From M3007 sp041736625 (GTDB lineage Bacteria; Bacteroidota; Bacteroidia; Chitinophagales; Saprospiraceae): a DNA stretch of 64,000 nt. This document shows positions 17,071-26,549 of the stretch, in pieces. Position 1 is the stretch's first letter; each line of letters starts with the position of its first letter. A model generated the notes under the pieces. The model saw nothing but the letters and a program-made list of their open reading frames with translations, did not search any database and had not been told where the DNA came from. The position numbers and the translations under genes are program-made. The DNA lies in the NCBI GenBank assembly GCA_041736625.1, contig JBGSTG010000119.1, positions 1 through 64,000 of the forward strand, given 5' to 3'.

Positions 17071-17801
17071 ACTGTTATGGCCAGGTCTTTTGGCGTGATC
17101 AGGTTCAGGAGGGCGTTGTTGTTGAATCCTTTGAAGAGTCGCAGTTCGATGGGCGAGTAATTGCCACTGTGGTAGTCAAAAAACCACGTAGTCTCCGTCA
17201 GCATACGGTTGAAGGAAAACCAATTGTCCGCGTCCACCCGGAAAAACCAAAGCGCGAAAGCCAGGGCAGCCTCCGGTGTGCTATTGGTGTAGGTATCCAT
17301 ATAGTGTGTCAAAACACTGCCCGTGATGCGTTCGGCCTCGTCGCTTCCATATCCCTGGGTTTCCATGGCGGCGCGCGTGGCAAGCTGGTGTACGGCGTTA
17401 CGGAAAGCCGTTGGGTCGTCTATGAGCGCGCGATGCGCCTCATCGGTTTCGGAGGTGTATTCATAGCGGATCACCGTCCAATTCTCGTACAAAAGCCCTT
17501 TTTCAAACAGGTTGGACTCGAACGCTTCGGAGGCAGGCCGCCCGAAAGTGTACATAAGGTCTTCCATCTTGTCCGGGCCAACACCATGTATCGCGTCTAT
17601 TTGCTCGATGGAATCAAACCGGGAAGAGGGCAGCTTCCCCCTCACTTCAAGGATGCGTTTGGCTAACCTGGTAGTGAAAACGGTGGTCTCGTTGTCGCCC
17701 GGATCGTCTTTTACGCCTTTGACGATTTCAAATGCGGATTGAACACTGTTGAAAAAGCGAACGATCCTGTTCGCGGTGCCGGGTGTCATGTCTCTTTTCA
17801 T
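17019..17801 (-). CDS. Helix-hairpin-helix-like protein of unknown function
   Basis: A 260-residue cytoplasmic protein, start placed at ATG 17801 (MKRDMTPGTANRIVRFF); the longer frame to 17867 runs through its promoter. Residues ~50-85 contain RFDSIEQIDAIHGVGPDKM, where IDAIHGVG resembles the GhG hairpin of a helix-hairpin-helix DNA-binding motif. The remainder is helical with many aromatic residues (TTWFFDYHSGNYSPIELRLF) and no known enzymatic motif. The 3' end is duplicated, in degenerate form, at 13938-14012. Function unknown; nucleic-acid or protein binding are equally possible. Confidence 0.65.
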   Translation of the reverse strand: MKRDMTPGTANRIVRFFNSVQSAFEIVKGVKDDPGDNETTVFTTRLAKRILEVRGKLPSSRFDSIEQIDAIHGVGPDKMEDLMYTFGRPASEAFESNLFEKGLLYENWTVIRYEYTSETDEAHRALIDDPTAFRNAVHQLATRAAMETQGYGSDEAERITGSVLTHYMDTYTNSTPEAALAFALWFFRVDADNWFSFNRMLTETTWFFDYHSGNYSPIELRLFKGFNNNALLNLITPKDLAITVNDAERVITLWVVGLAD

Positions 17802-17805
17802 GCAA

Positions 17806-17813
17806 CAAATGTA
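17806..17813 (-). promoter_or_regulatory. -7 element next to the start codon
   Basis: Minus-strand TACATTTG, an exact TAnnTTTG match, ends only 4 bases before the ATG at 17801. Transcription would begin at or near the start codon, suggesting a leaderless or very short leader mRNA, or use of the next ATG at 17789. Confidence 0.5.
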
Positions 17814-17957
17814 GTTGGCAGGCGTGCGTCCGACATAGGAGGATGCCGGAGTTAACGTAAAATTCATGAGCCGGGCTGCCCTGGTTCTAAATGAACCAAA
17901 AAAATCCCGGAAGTCTGCGCTTACCGGTCAGTCGATCAACAACACAAACAAAAAAAA

Positions 17958-19196
17958 ATGAAATATTATATTCTGTCGGCCATTCTTCTCATGGGATTTT
18001 ACAACAATTGCTTTTCGTAAACAACTTGCGATTGTTCTGAAAATTACAAGTTTGTTTATGCCCAATTAAAAAAATCACAATCGTACAAAAAAACAAACAA
18101 AAAGAAACAAACAGACATAGAGGCCTTATTTCAACAAACGTTGAAGTCTCTTGGCAGCAACAATGATTATTCAGTATTTGACTGTTTTACTTTTGCTGCA
18201 CAATTAGTTATGCAAGTCGAAGACAGTCATAACACATTTGAAAGTCGGTCTTATTCCATTGATATGCCCTCCTGGAATGATGAGGGTATGATGAACAAAT
18301 TCAGGGAAAGTGCGGAATTTAATGTTTTTCCATTTTACCAGGGCAATATAGACTCACTTGCGGAACAAATAAACAATAAAACGGTAAATGAAATAGAGGG
18401 AATTTATCTCTATGGCAATCATACAAAACTTTTGTTGGTTCAGGAAGGGGGCTTTATAAATGGATATGTTTATGAAACCAGTTTAAAACCCTGGCGTAAA
18501 GAAGAGTTGATGCTTAGACTGTTGCCGCAGGGAAATGACCGATATAAGTTGATTTTCGGAAATGCCATAAACAAAAAATTAATTTATAATTTCGAAAAAT
18601 TTCAGGATGGATTTTTAATGCAACTCAAGTTACAAAAAATCAATGTTGACCATCAAGCCCATCACCAGAAGCTTTATCCAGGTCAAAGTTATCTTTTGAA
18701 TCGTTTGAATGATACTGTTCAATATTTAAAGATCGGGAGCTTCAAATCAAGCGAAGAAGGAATAAAAAAAGCCAGTACATTTTGCGATTCGATAAGTGAT
18801 AAATTAAATGCCAAATTATTAATTGTGGACTTAAGGGGGAACTCAGGAGGCTATAAAACCAATGGAAAATATTTTAAAAAGTTGCTTAAAAGGTTTCATG
18901 GAGAAATGGTATTCTTGATTAATTTTAGAACAAAGAGTTATGCGGAAATATTTACGCTTCAATGGAAAAGTAAATCAAAAGTAACTGTGGCAGGGATGAA
19001 TACTTCAGGCGTTCTTGTCTACAGCAGAAATTATCCTGAAAAAGCGAGCAGTATGGATGGTTGGTTCTTAACGCATTTTACCGATATGGGAGGGCTTTTG
19101 TATACTAAATACGAGAATATTGGAATTGAACCTGATGTTTATCTCGACCTGTCAAGAGATTGGATAGAACAGGTTCTTCAAAGCCCGAACCGCTAA
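17958..19196 (+). pseudogene. S41-type protease gene interrupted by an in-frame TAA
   Basis: ATG 17958 opens a 20-codon signal peptide (MKYYILSAILLMGFYNNCFS) that stops at TAA 18018-18020. The same frame continues without another stop to 19196, reading TTCDCSENYKFVYAQLKKS, and the rest encodes an S41/C-terminal-processing-protease-like domain: LLIVDLRGNSGG, then FRTKSYAEIFTLQWKSK with the probable Ser position, then VAGMNTSG. The Lys normally found after the last Gly is not obvious. A single C-to-T change (CAA to TAA) at the expected signal-cleavage site would explain the break. The ~350 codons after the stop look intact, so the loss is recent, or the base is a sequencing error. The gene is strongly AT-rich, which suggests transfer. 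Confidence 0.75.
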
Positions 19197-19226
19197 CTGC
19201 ATACAAACAATGTGTTTCGGCGCACG

Positions 19227-19251
19227 CCGGGCGGCCATTAACGGCGCCCGG
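19227..19251 (+). terminator. GC-rich hairpin after the S41 gene
   Basis: CCGGGC at 19227-19232 pairs with GCCCGG at 19246-19251, with an inner GCC/GGC stem and one bulged base. A second small hairpin, TACATAC-ACC-GTATGTA, lies at 19296-19312. Together they probably end transcription of the AT-rich segment. Confidence 0.45.
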
Positions 19252-19425
19252 GCCCTTTCGCCAAGAGGGGCCACCAACAGTCAAGACACATTGATTACAT
19301 ACACCGTATGTATCATTTAAAAATACCTTTTTTAGGTTATTAACAATTTTCTTACCAGTTTGGCTAAATTTTTGTTGATTTAATTTCGGTATCATCCGTT
19401 TAACCGATTGTTAATCCACTCATCC

Positions 19426-19929
19426 ATGAACCGATTGTACGGCATTGTTTTTTTATCCCTGTTCGCCTCGCACCTTGGCGCTCAGGGCTATACCTATTGC
19501 AACGAAGTAGTGGGCGCCACTGGCGCGTTTGCCCTGAAATCAGGAAACCGGTTTTCCTGGACCGTCGGCGAGCCGGCGATCACCACGCTTCACAAGCCGC
19601 TTTTGCCTTTTGCGCTCACGCAGGGCTTCCATCAGCCGGAATTTTGTCAGACCGTGGCCGTCGTGGATCCGGCGCTCGAACGCCTCGGGTTGTCGGTCTT
19701 CCCCAACCCCGCCGTGGATGCGGTCCATTTGTTTTGGGACGATTCCGCCACGCACACCCTGTGGATGCGCGTCTTTCATCCAGAAGGAAGCCTGCTGGAG
19801 GAAGGTTCCGTAGCGTCGGGACATCGGCTGCCATGCGGCCATTGGCCGCCCGGCTTATTGCTGTTGCAACTGACCGATCCGGCAAGCGGCGCCACCGCCG
19901 TTTTGCCCGTGGTTCGTACGAATCGCTAA
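19426..19929 (+). CDS. Small secreted protein with T9SS sorting domain
   Basis: A 167-residue protein starting at ATG 19426 with signal peptide MNRLYGIVFLSLFASHLGAQ. The mature N-terminal ~70 residues have the pattern SWTVGEPAITTL...LTQGFHQPEF, typical of short Bacteroidota proteins often encoded before large surface adhesins. The C-terminal ~75 residues are a type A T9SS domain (LSVFPNPAVDAVHLFW, then a Leu-rich final strand). It lies 37 bp before the S74 tail-fibre-like gene on the same strand and is probably cotranscribed with it. Function unknown. Confidence 0.8.
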   Translation: MNRLYGIVFLSLFASHLGAQGYTYCNEVVGATGAFALKSGNRFSWTVGEPAITTLHKPLLPFALTQGFHQPEFCQTVAVVDPALERLGLSVFPNPAVDAVHLFWDDSATHTLWMRVFHPEGSLLEEGSVASGHRLPCGHWPPGLLLLQLTDPASGATAVLPVVRTNR

Positions 19930-19966
19930 TCACCGTTTCTTTTTCCCACCTTTCAATCGATTTACC

Positions 19967-22900
19967 ATGTTGAAGCGAGCACTCCTTTGGGCAGTTCTCC
20001 TGATGGTTACGCTGGGCGCCCATGCCCAGAATGCGCCACAGGGTTTTAATTATCAATGCATTGTACGGGACCCCAACGGCGAACCCGTATCCAGCCAAGC
20101 CGTCTCACTGCTGTTTTCCATCCGGAACGGCGTGCCGAACGGCCCGGTAGCCTATGCGGAAAAACACAATACGACCACCAACGAATACGGACTGGTGAAC
20201 CTGGTCGCCGGGCAAGGGACGCCCTTTCAGGGGACCTTCGCGGGCGTCAATTGGGGCGACGCGGCGCACTTCCTGTCCGTCTCCCTCGAAACGTCGCCCA
20301 ATGTTTTCGATGAGCTGGGCGCCTCCCAACTCATGAGCGTGCCCTATGCACTGTACGCGCAAAACGGCGGCGGCGGCAACGACAACTGGGGAACCCAGGT
20401 CGTACAAACGACCGCAGCACTCAGCGGAAACGGCACCGCGGCCAACCCGCTCACCCTCGCGCCCCAAGGCGCACTGCCCGGTCAGGTGCTGAAGTGGGAC
20501 GGCGTCCGATGGCTTCCGCAAGATGACATTGCGGACACCGGCACTGGGGGCGGCACCGTCACCCAGATCAACACGGGCGTCGGGCTGGAAGGTGGCCCCA
20601 TCACCACTTCGGGCGAAATTCGACTCGGCAACACGGGTGTGGCGCCCGGACAGTACGGCGGAAGCAACCGCATTCCGGTGATCAGCGTCGACGCCCAGGG
20701 GCGCATCGTCGGCATCCAGGTGGACACCCTGAGCGGCGGCGGGCTGCTCATCTCCGCCGGCAACGGCATCGAGGTCATCCAGAACGGGAATACCGTCACG
20801 ATCGTCAACACCGGCGATCTGGACCCGTTCAACGACCTGACGCTACTCAGCGTTGCGGGCGGCGACCTGACCGGCACGTTCGACAACCTTCAGATCAGAC
20901 CCCAGACCGTGGGTGCTACCGAAATTATCGACAACAGCGTAGGCAGCGCGCAGATTCAGGATGGCGCTGTGGGTACGGCTGAGCTGGCCAACCAGTCAGT
21001 CGTTTCCGGCAAAATTGCGGGAGGCGCTGTGGGCACGGCCGAACTGGCCAACCAGGCGGTTACCGCCGACAAGCTCGGCGCCGACGCGGTGGAAACCGTT
21101 CACCTCGTCGACTTTGCCGTCACCAACGCCAAACTGGCCGACAGGGTCGTCACCCCCGACAAACTCGCCACCCTCGGCGCAACGGCGGGCCAGGTCATCA
21201 AATGGAACGGCAACACCTGGATCGCCGCCGACGATCTGGTGGGCAACGGCGCCGACCCCACCACCCTGACCGCCGGCCCCGGCATCAGCGTCTCCGGTAT
21301 CGGGCCCGACTACACCATCACCAACACCGGCGACCTTGATCCGTTCAACGACCTGACCTCAACCAGCATTGCCGGCGGGGACATCGACGGCGTTTTTTCC
21401 GCCCTGGTGATCAAACCGGGGGTAATCACCGATGCTGAGATGGCGCCGAACGCCATCCGCAACATCAACATACAGAACAAGACGATTACCGGCGACAAGC
21501 TGGCCGGAATGGGCGCCATCAGCGGACAAGTGCTCAAGTGGAATGGTACCACCTGGTCGCCGGCCGACGACCAGAATGCCGGCATCAACCTCATCCCCGG
21601 CCCAGGCATCGACATCACGGTGTCGGGCAGCAACTACATCATCACGAATGAGGGCGACCCGTTTCCATTTGACGACGTCACCATCAACACCATTGCCGAC
21701 GGCGACGTGACCGGCACGTTCGACGACCTGCAGATACGCCCAACCGCGGTAGGCAACATCGAACTTGCCGCCAACGCCGTGGCCACCGGAAACATTCAAA
21801 ATGGCGCGGTTGTTGCCGCCAAACTCGGCCAAATGGGCGCTACCAGCGGGCAAGTACTTAAGTGGAATGGGTCGGGCTGGGCGCCGGCAGCCGACAACAC
21901 CGTCGGCGACAACTGGGGATCTCAGGTCGCGATCTCGGGCAGCACCCTGACCGGAAACGGTACGTTGCTCGCGCCGCTGAACCTCGCCCAGCAAGGCGCC
22001 ACCCCAGGCCAGGTACTCAAGTGGACCGGAACAGGCTGGACGCCGGGCGCCGACCAAACGGGCAACAACTACGCAGCGGGCCCGGGCATCAGCATTACCG
22101 GCACATCGCCCAACCTCACCATCAACAACACCGGCGACGCGGACAGCGACAGCCAGAACGAACTGCAAACCCTGGCCCTGAACGGCTCCTTGCTCCGCCT
22201 GACGCAATCAGCAGTGGTGGTTGACCTGGACACCCTGATCGGCAGCGCCCGCTTTTGGGCGCTCGACACCGCCGGCAACATCGCCAACCTGAACGCTGGA
22301 AAAGTGGTAGTGGGCGCAGCCGTGCCGATCGCCAACGCCAAATTTCAGGTGAACGGCACCGCCGATGGCGCCGCATTTTTGCAGTCATCCGGAGGCAGCC
22401 TGCCGACGCTGGTCGCCGAAAACGGCGGTAGCGGCGCCGGCGCCCTGTTCACGAGCGAAGACGGACCGGCGCTGATCACCGAAAATGGCAGCGTGGGCAT
22501 CGGAAACTTCTACAACGGCCCATCCAAATTGAAGGTATTTCACGAAGACGGCGGCCTGGAACTGGAAAACACCAGCTCGGGCGCCAGTTGGGAATTTTGG
22601 GTGGACAATGGAGCGGGCAACCTGGTATTCCTGAACAACGGCACTGCGGTCGGCAATTTTGCACCCGACGGGGTGTACACCCCTTCGGACCGCCGATTAA
22701 AGACCGACATTGCCGCCATGACCGCCGTGCTGCCCAAACTGCTTCAACTGGAGCCCGTCACCTACCGCTATCGCCGACTCCCGGATACCGGAAAACGCTC
22801 CATCGGGCTCATCGCCCAGGACGTGCAGGCGCTGTTCCCCGAGCTGGTGTCGCACAGCGACGGGCGCAACGGACAAGGCGAGCACTACGCAGTGAATTAC

Positions 22901-23038
22901 GCCGGCCTTGGCGTGCTCGCCATCCAGGCCATCCGGGAGCAGCAAGAACAGCTCGGGCAACTGAAAGCCGAAAACCAGCAGCTAAGTGAACGGATGCTTT
23001 TGCTGGAAAAACGGTTGGAAAAATTGGAAAACCGGTAA
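19967..23038 (+). CDS. Surface protein with S74 intramolecular-chaperone (tail-fibre) domain
   Basis: A 1023-residue exported protein with signal peptide MLKRALLWAVLLMVTLGAHAQ. Residues ~22-130 are the N-terminal domain common to this Bacteroidota family (APQGFNYQCIVRDPNG, SVPYALYAQ). Residues ~135-760 are low-complexity repeats: at least five copies of a module like GATPGQVLKWTGTGWTPGAD, alternating with NTGDLDPFNDLT and AVGTAELANQAV segments, probably a trimeric beta-helical shaft. The C-terminus carries a peptidase S74 domain with the Ser907-Lys912 dyad in PSDRRLKTDI and a terminal coiled coil (LGQLKAENQQLSERMLLLEK). S74 domains chaperone trimer folding and can cut themselves off. No phage genes are nearby, so this is a chromosomal adhesin-like protein. 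Confidence 0.88.
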   Translation: MLKRALLWAVLLMVTLGAHAQNAPQGFNYQCIVRDPNGEPVSSQAVSLLFSIRNGVPNGPVAYAEKHNTTTNEYGLVNLVAGQGTPFQGTFAGVNWGDAAHFLSVSLETSPNVFDELGASQLMSVPYALYAQNGGGGNDNWGTQVVQTTAALSGNGTAANPLTLAPQGALPGQVLKWDGVRWLPQDDIADTGTGGGTVTQINTGVGLEGGPITTSGEIRLGNTGVAPGQYGGSNRIPVISVDAQGRIVGIQVDTLSGGGLLISAGNGIEVIQNGNTVTIVNTGDLDPFNDLTLLSVAGGDLTGTFDNLQIRPQTVGATEIIDNSVGSAQIQDGAVGTAELANQSVVSGKIAGGAVGTAELANQAVTADKLGADAVETVHLVDFAVTNAKLADRVVTPDKLATLGATAGQVIKWNGNTWIAADDLVGNGADPTTLTAGPGISVSGIGPDYTITNTGDLDPFNDLTSTSIAGGDIDGVFSALVIKPGVITDAEMAPNAIRNINIQNKTITGDKLAGMGAISGQVLKWNGTTWSPADDQNAGINLIPGPGIDITVSGSNYIITNEGDPFPFDDVTINTIADGDVTGTFDDLQIRPTAVGNIELAANAVATGNIQNGAVVAAKLGQMGATSGQVLKWNGSGWAPAADNTVGDNWGSQVAISGSTLTGNGTLLAPLNLAQQGATPGQVLKWTGTGWTPGADQTGNNYAAGPGISITGTSPNLTINNTGDADSDSQNELQTLALNGSLLRLTQSAVVVDLDTLIGSARFWALDTAGNIANLNAGKVVVGAAVPIANAKFQVNGTADGAAFLQSSGGSLPTLVAENGGSGAGALFTSEDGPALITENGSVGIGNFYNGPSKLKVFHEDGGLELENTSSGASWEFWVDNGAGNLVFLNNGTAVGNFAPDGVYTPSDRRLKTDIAAMTAVLPKLLQLEPVTYRYRRLPDTGKRSIGLIAQDVQALFPELVSHSDGRNGQGEHYAVNYAGLGVLAIQAIREQQEQLGQLKAENQQLSERMLLLEKRLEKLENR

Positions 23039-23113
23039 GTGCTGCCAAACAAAAGGGGTAGGTTTGCGCGTTGTTTACCGCAGACCTGCTCCTTTTGGAT
23101 TTTATCGGGAAAA

Positions 23114-24049
23114 ATGCGTTATTTGATGGTTATTACCCTCTGTTTGACTCTTGCCGGCGCGGCCATGGCCGGCCCGGATACGCTGGCGCCCTCCCTCACG
23201 GTATTCGCCTCTCCCATTTGCGAGGGCGATACCCTCTGGGTAAACGGCAACGCATACCACACCGGGCGACCACTCGGAACAGAGATCATCCGCGCGGGGG
23301 CCGCCAACGGGTGCGACAGCATCATTCAGGTCGACCTGGAACCGATTCCTTCGCCGTTTTTTATTTTAACCGACTCCCTTTGTCCCGACGAGGCGATAAC
23401 CGTCAACGGCCAACGGTACGATCAGGACAACCCAAACGGCTTGGAAATATTGCCTGGAGCCTCTTTTCTGGGTTGCGATTCATTGATCCTCATCGATCTG
23501 TATTTTTGGGAAACCTGGGCGTACGCAGGGGCGGACGGTGAGGCGGTGATCGGCGATCAGATTTGTTTCGATGCTTTGTTCGGACAAGCGGTGGTATCCT
23601 TCGCGTGGAGCCCTCCCCCACCCTGCCCGTTTTCACCTGAGTGCGGTTTTTTCTGCGAAACGCAGATTGCGCCGACAGTGCTGACCTACGAGCTGACGGC
23701 TTTGGACTCCAACGGGTGCGTACTCAGGGATAGCGTAACCGTTCGGGTGAACGACGACAGCCGCGTGTACGTGCCCAATGTGTTCAGCCCGGAGGCCAAT
23801 GAGCCCAACGACCACGTCTATGTGTTTACCGATCGAAGCGTATCGCGCATCCGGCAGTTTTGGGTGGCGGACAGGTGGGGGGAAATCGTGTTCAGGGAGC
23901 AGGATATGCTTCCCAATACCTATTCCGAGGGGTGGGACGGCACTTTCAATGGAAAAAAAATGCCGCCTGGCGTTTACCTGTACCACCTCGAGCTGGAACG
24001 CATTGACGGATCCTTGTTCAATGTTTCCGGATCGGTTACCCTGCTTTAG
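23114..24049 (+). CDS. Secreted protein with gliding-motility-associated C-terminal domain (CHU_C, type B sorting)
   Basis: A 311-residue protein starting at ATG 23114 (MRYLMVITLCLTLAGAAMAG, signal peptide). Two short repeats with the pattern CEGDTLWVNGNAYH and CPDEAITVNGQRYD precede a PKD-like segment, and the last ~85 residues are the CHU_C/TIGR04131 domain: YVPNVFSPEANEPNDHVYVF, VADRWGEIVF, GWDGTFNGKKMPPGVYLYHL. This C-terminal domain marks T9SS substrates of the type B kind. Its binding target is unknown; it may be a surface adhesion or matrix protein. It converges with the PorE-like gene, 12 bp apart. Confidence 0.85.
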   Translation: MRYLMVITLCLTLAGAAMAGPDTLAPSLTVFASPICEGDTLWVNGNAYHTGRPLGTEIIRAGAANGCDSIIQVDLEPIPSPFFILTDSLCPDEAITVNGQRYDQDNPNGLEILPGASFLGCDSLILIDLYFWETWAYAGADGEAVIGDQICFDALFGQAVVSFAWSPPPPCPFSPECGFFCETQIAPTVLTYELTALDSNGCVLRDSVTVRVNDDSRVYVPNVFSPEANEPNDHVYVFTDRSVSRIRQFWVADRWGEIVFREQDMLPNTYSEGWDGTFNGKKMPPGVYLYHLELERIDGSLFNVSGSVTLL

Positions 24050-24061
24050 GCAATCACCGGT

Positions 24062-26515
24062 TTATTGAATGAAACCGTTGATTTTCAGTCTTTTGACGAT
24101 CGGGTAGCCGTTTTGGTCTTCCTGGGACAGGATTACGTCTATATCCTTGTTCAGGGCGCCCCGCCTTTTGTTGGTGTCCAGCGCTACGGAAATGCGGCCG
24201 ATGGCCCCCGGCGCTATGCTGCCTTGCGTCCATTCCACCTTCATGCATTCACAGGCGCTGACGAAGGTGATGTCGATGGGCACCGGAGCGATGTTTTTGA
24301 ACGTGAATTCAGCGTTTACCGGCTCGCCCTCCTTTACCTTTCCAAAGTCTTTTGTGGAAGCGTCGAACGCCATAACCAGGTTGGCCAGGGCGGTCATCGG
24401 GTCTTCGGAAGGCACCACGGTGTCAGCGAATACGTCAAACAGCCAATCAAAGGAAGCGGGCGTATTTTGTTTCCCGCCCGGCTTTTGCGCACCGACGGGC
24501 TCTTCGCGTTCAATTTCAATCGAAGTGGGGCCGGCGGTAATCTTGAACTCTGTACGGCGGTTGAAGCGGTGCTGTTCTTCGGTGCATTCCACGCCGTTGG
24601 TGCAGCCGTTGAGGATCTGTTTTTCGCCGTACCCTTTGGCCACGATGCGGTTGTCGGCAATGCCTTTGGCGAGCATCCAGCGGCGCGCGCTTTCGGCCCG
24701 GCGCTGGGAGAGCTGCTCGTTGTAGTCGTCCTTGCCCCGGGAGTCGGTGTGCGAGGAGAGCTCAATGACCATATCCGGGTATTGCTCCATCAGCTCCACG
24801 AGGTAAGCCAGGTCTTTTTCGGCGTCGGGGAGGATTTTGTCGTCATCGAAATCGTAAAAGATGCTGTTCAGGCGAATGGGCTCGTTGGTTTTGACGGTGA
24901 TGGTCTCCGGCTGTTTGCGATCGAGCCGCAGCACGACTTTCTCTGTTTTCTCGACGCTCCGGGTGAGGCCCACGGTGTTGATCTTGGTGGTGTCGGGTTT
25001 GTAGCCCTCGCGTTCGGTGATGAGCAGGTACGCTTTTTCGGGGGCCAGGGTAAACTGGAACTTGTTTCCCTGCGGGCTGGTGCGGCTGTCCATTTTCACC
25101 GGGTTGGGGTCGGTCACGTCCATCAGGCGGACGGTGCTGCCCTCCAGCGGCGGGTTTGTTTTTTCGTTTTTGCGGCGCAGTCGGTAGATTTCCATGGTGA
25201 GGTCCATCTTCACGCGGGCTTTTTCCCAGGCGTAGATGTCGTCGCAGCAGGTTTTGCTTTTCAGGTTATTGGGTCCCGGGCGGTTGCTGACGATAAACCC
25301 GGTGTAGCCGTCGGGGCTTTGGGAATAAAACTGGTCGTCGACGCTGGAGTTGATGCCTGCGCCCACATTTTCCGGCTTGCTCCACACAGAACCGTTCCAT
25401 TGGGAGACAAACACGTCGAGGCCGCCGAAAGAAGGCATGCCGTTGCTGCTGAAATACAGCTTGCCGTCCTGGTAGAACGGGGTAACTTCATCGCCAGCGG
25501 TGTTGATCACCTTGCCCAGGTTCACGGGAACGCCGAACACGCCGTCGTCTCGTTTGGGGGCGTAGTAGATGTCGTCGCCCCCTTCGCCGCCAGGCATGTT
25601 AGCGACGAAAAAGAGCACTTTTTCGCCGAACAATTCCCCTTCACAGGGGTGTTTTGCGAGGTAGTCCCCATTCACGCCGGCCACTTCCTTGGCGGCGCCC
25701 CAACCCTCGGAGCCCTGGAGGGCGTAATAGATCTTGCTTTCGCTCATGTACTGGTTTTCCAGCAGGATGCGGGTGAAGTACATGGTGCGGCCGTCGGGGG
25801 TGACGGAGACGTTGCCCTGATGGAAACCGTCGCGGTTGATATTGATGCCCAGCGGCGTGGGGGCGCTGTATTCGCCGCCTTCGCCGTCTTTGGTGGCGGT
25901 GTACACCTTGCTGTACCAATCGCCCTCCTTGCCGTCGAGGGTGATCACTTCTTTGCCTTGCAGGGAAGTGAAGTACAGCTGGCCGTCGCTGTAGCTGGGT
26001 GAAGATTCAGTTTGCGGGCTGTTGGCTTTTTTGCCGAGGTTGTTCACGGTCATGCCCTCCGGCTCCTTGCTTTTGCGGGCCATCTGGCAGCCTTCGAGCT
26101 CCAGCTGGGCGCGGGATTTGAGGGAGTCAACGGCGCCGTCGCTAATGTATTGCTTGAACATGTCGACGGCTTCGTCGTACTTGCCGTTGTGCTTCAGCGA
26201 CATGGCGTACAGGTATTTGGACTCGGTGTACTGCATTTTGCGGTCGCGCAGCACGAGGCGTTTGAGGTAACGCTCAGCCTTTGCGTAATCCCGCAATTGG
26301 TAGTTCAGTTCCGCCAGTTTGGGAATGAGGGTTTCGTCTTTGGAGTCTTCGAAAATTTCTTCGTAGTTCTCCAGCGCGCGATAGGGGTTTCCGGTTGCTT
26401 CCGACTCCTGAGCGGCGGCGAGCATTTTGTCGGTGGACGGTTTGTTGATGGGCTGCGCAAACGCCGTGCACAGTGAGGCTACACAAAGGCCGAGGACAAG
26501 TGATATATGTTTCAT
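24062..26515 (-). CDS. PorE-like OmpA-family protein with an added C-terminal DUF1573 domain
   Basis: An 817-residue envelope protein starting at ATG 26515 (MKHISLVLGLCVASLCTAFAQ, signal peptide). Domain order: TPR-like helices ~20-130; a WD40/PD40-type beta propeller ~145-430 with blades such as VTPDGRTMYFTR and YQDGKLYFSSNGMPSFGG; a carboxypeptidase-regulatory-like fold ~450-540; an OmpA peptidoglycan-binding domain ~545-665 (IFYDFDDDKILPDAEKDL, ELSSHTDSRGKDDYNEQLSQ). This is the layout of PorE, which anchors the T9SS to peptidoglycan. A DUF1573 domain at ~715-810 (DFGKVKEGEPVNAEFTFKN) is extra. It lies 34 bp downstream of the PorP/SprF gene on the same strand, a common PorP-OmpA pairing. 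Confidence 0.87.
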   Translation of the reverse strand: MKHISLVLGLCVASLCTAFAQPINKPSTDKMLAAAQESEATGNPYRALENYEEIFEDSKDETLIPKLAELNYQLRDYAKAERYLKRLVLRDRKMQYTESKYLYAMSLKHNGKYDEAVDMFKQYISDGAVDSLKSRAQLELEGCQMARKSKEPEGMTVNNLGKKANSPQTESSPSYSDGQLYFTSLQGKEVITLDGKEGDWYSKVYTATKDGEGGEYSAPTPLGININRDGFHQGNVSVTPDGRTMYFTRILLENQYMSESKIYYALQGSEGWGAAKEVAGVNGDYLAKHPCEGELFGEKVLFFVANMPGGEGGDDIYYAPKRDDGVFGVPVNLGKVINTAGDEVTPFYQDGKLYFSSNGMPSFGGLDVFVSQWNGSVWSKPENVGAGINSSVDDQFYSQSPDGYTGFIVSNRPGPNNLKSKTCCDDIYAWEKARVKMDLTMEIYRLRRKNEKTNPPLEGSTVRLMDVTDPNPVKMDSRTSPQGNKFQFTLAPEKAYLLITEREGYKPDTTKINTVGLTRSVEKTEKVVLRLDRKQPETITVKTNEPIRLNSIFYDFDDDKILPDAEKDLAYLVELMEQYPDMVIELSSHTDSRGKDDYNEQLSQRRAESARRWMLAKGIADNRIVAKGYGEKQILNGCTNGVECTEEQHRFNRRTEFKITAGPTSIEIEREEPVGAQKPGGKQNTPASFDWLFDVFADTVVPSEDPMTALANLVMAFDASTKDFGKVKEGEPVNAEFTFKNIAPVPIDITFVSACECMKVEWTQGSIAPGAIGRISVALDTNKRRGALNKDIDVILSQEDQNGYPIVKRLKINGFIQ

Positions 26516-26549
26516 AGGACGGTAACACAAGGGATTGTTGGAAAACGAA

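Noticed and set aside
19967..23038. Prophage tail-fibre gene
   Set aside because: Only the S74 C-terminus is phage-like. The N-terminal domain and signal peptide are those of Bacteroidota surface proteins and no other phage gene is near.
24065..26002. 645-codon plus-strand frame opposite the PorE-like gene
   Set aside because: It is the antisense shadow of a GC-rich gene: composition is Val/Gly/Phe/His-rich, without signal or domain, and it is fully overlapped by the recognisable OmpA-family protein.
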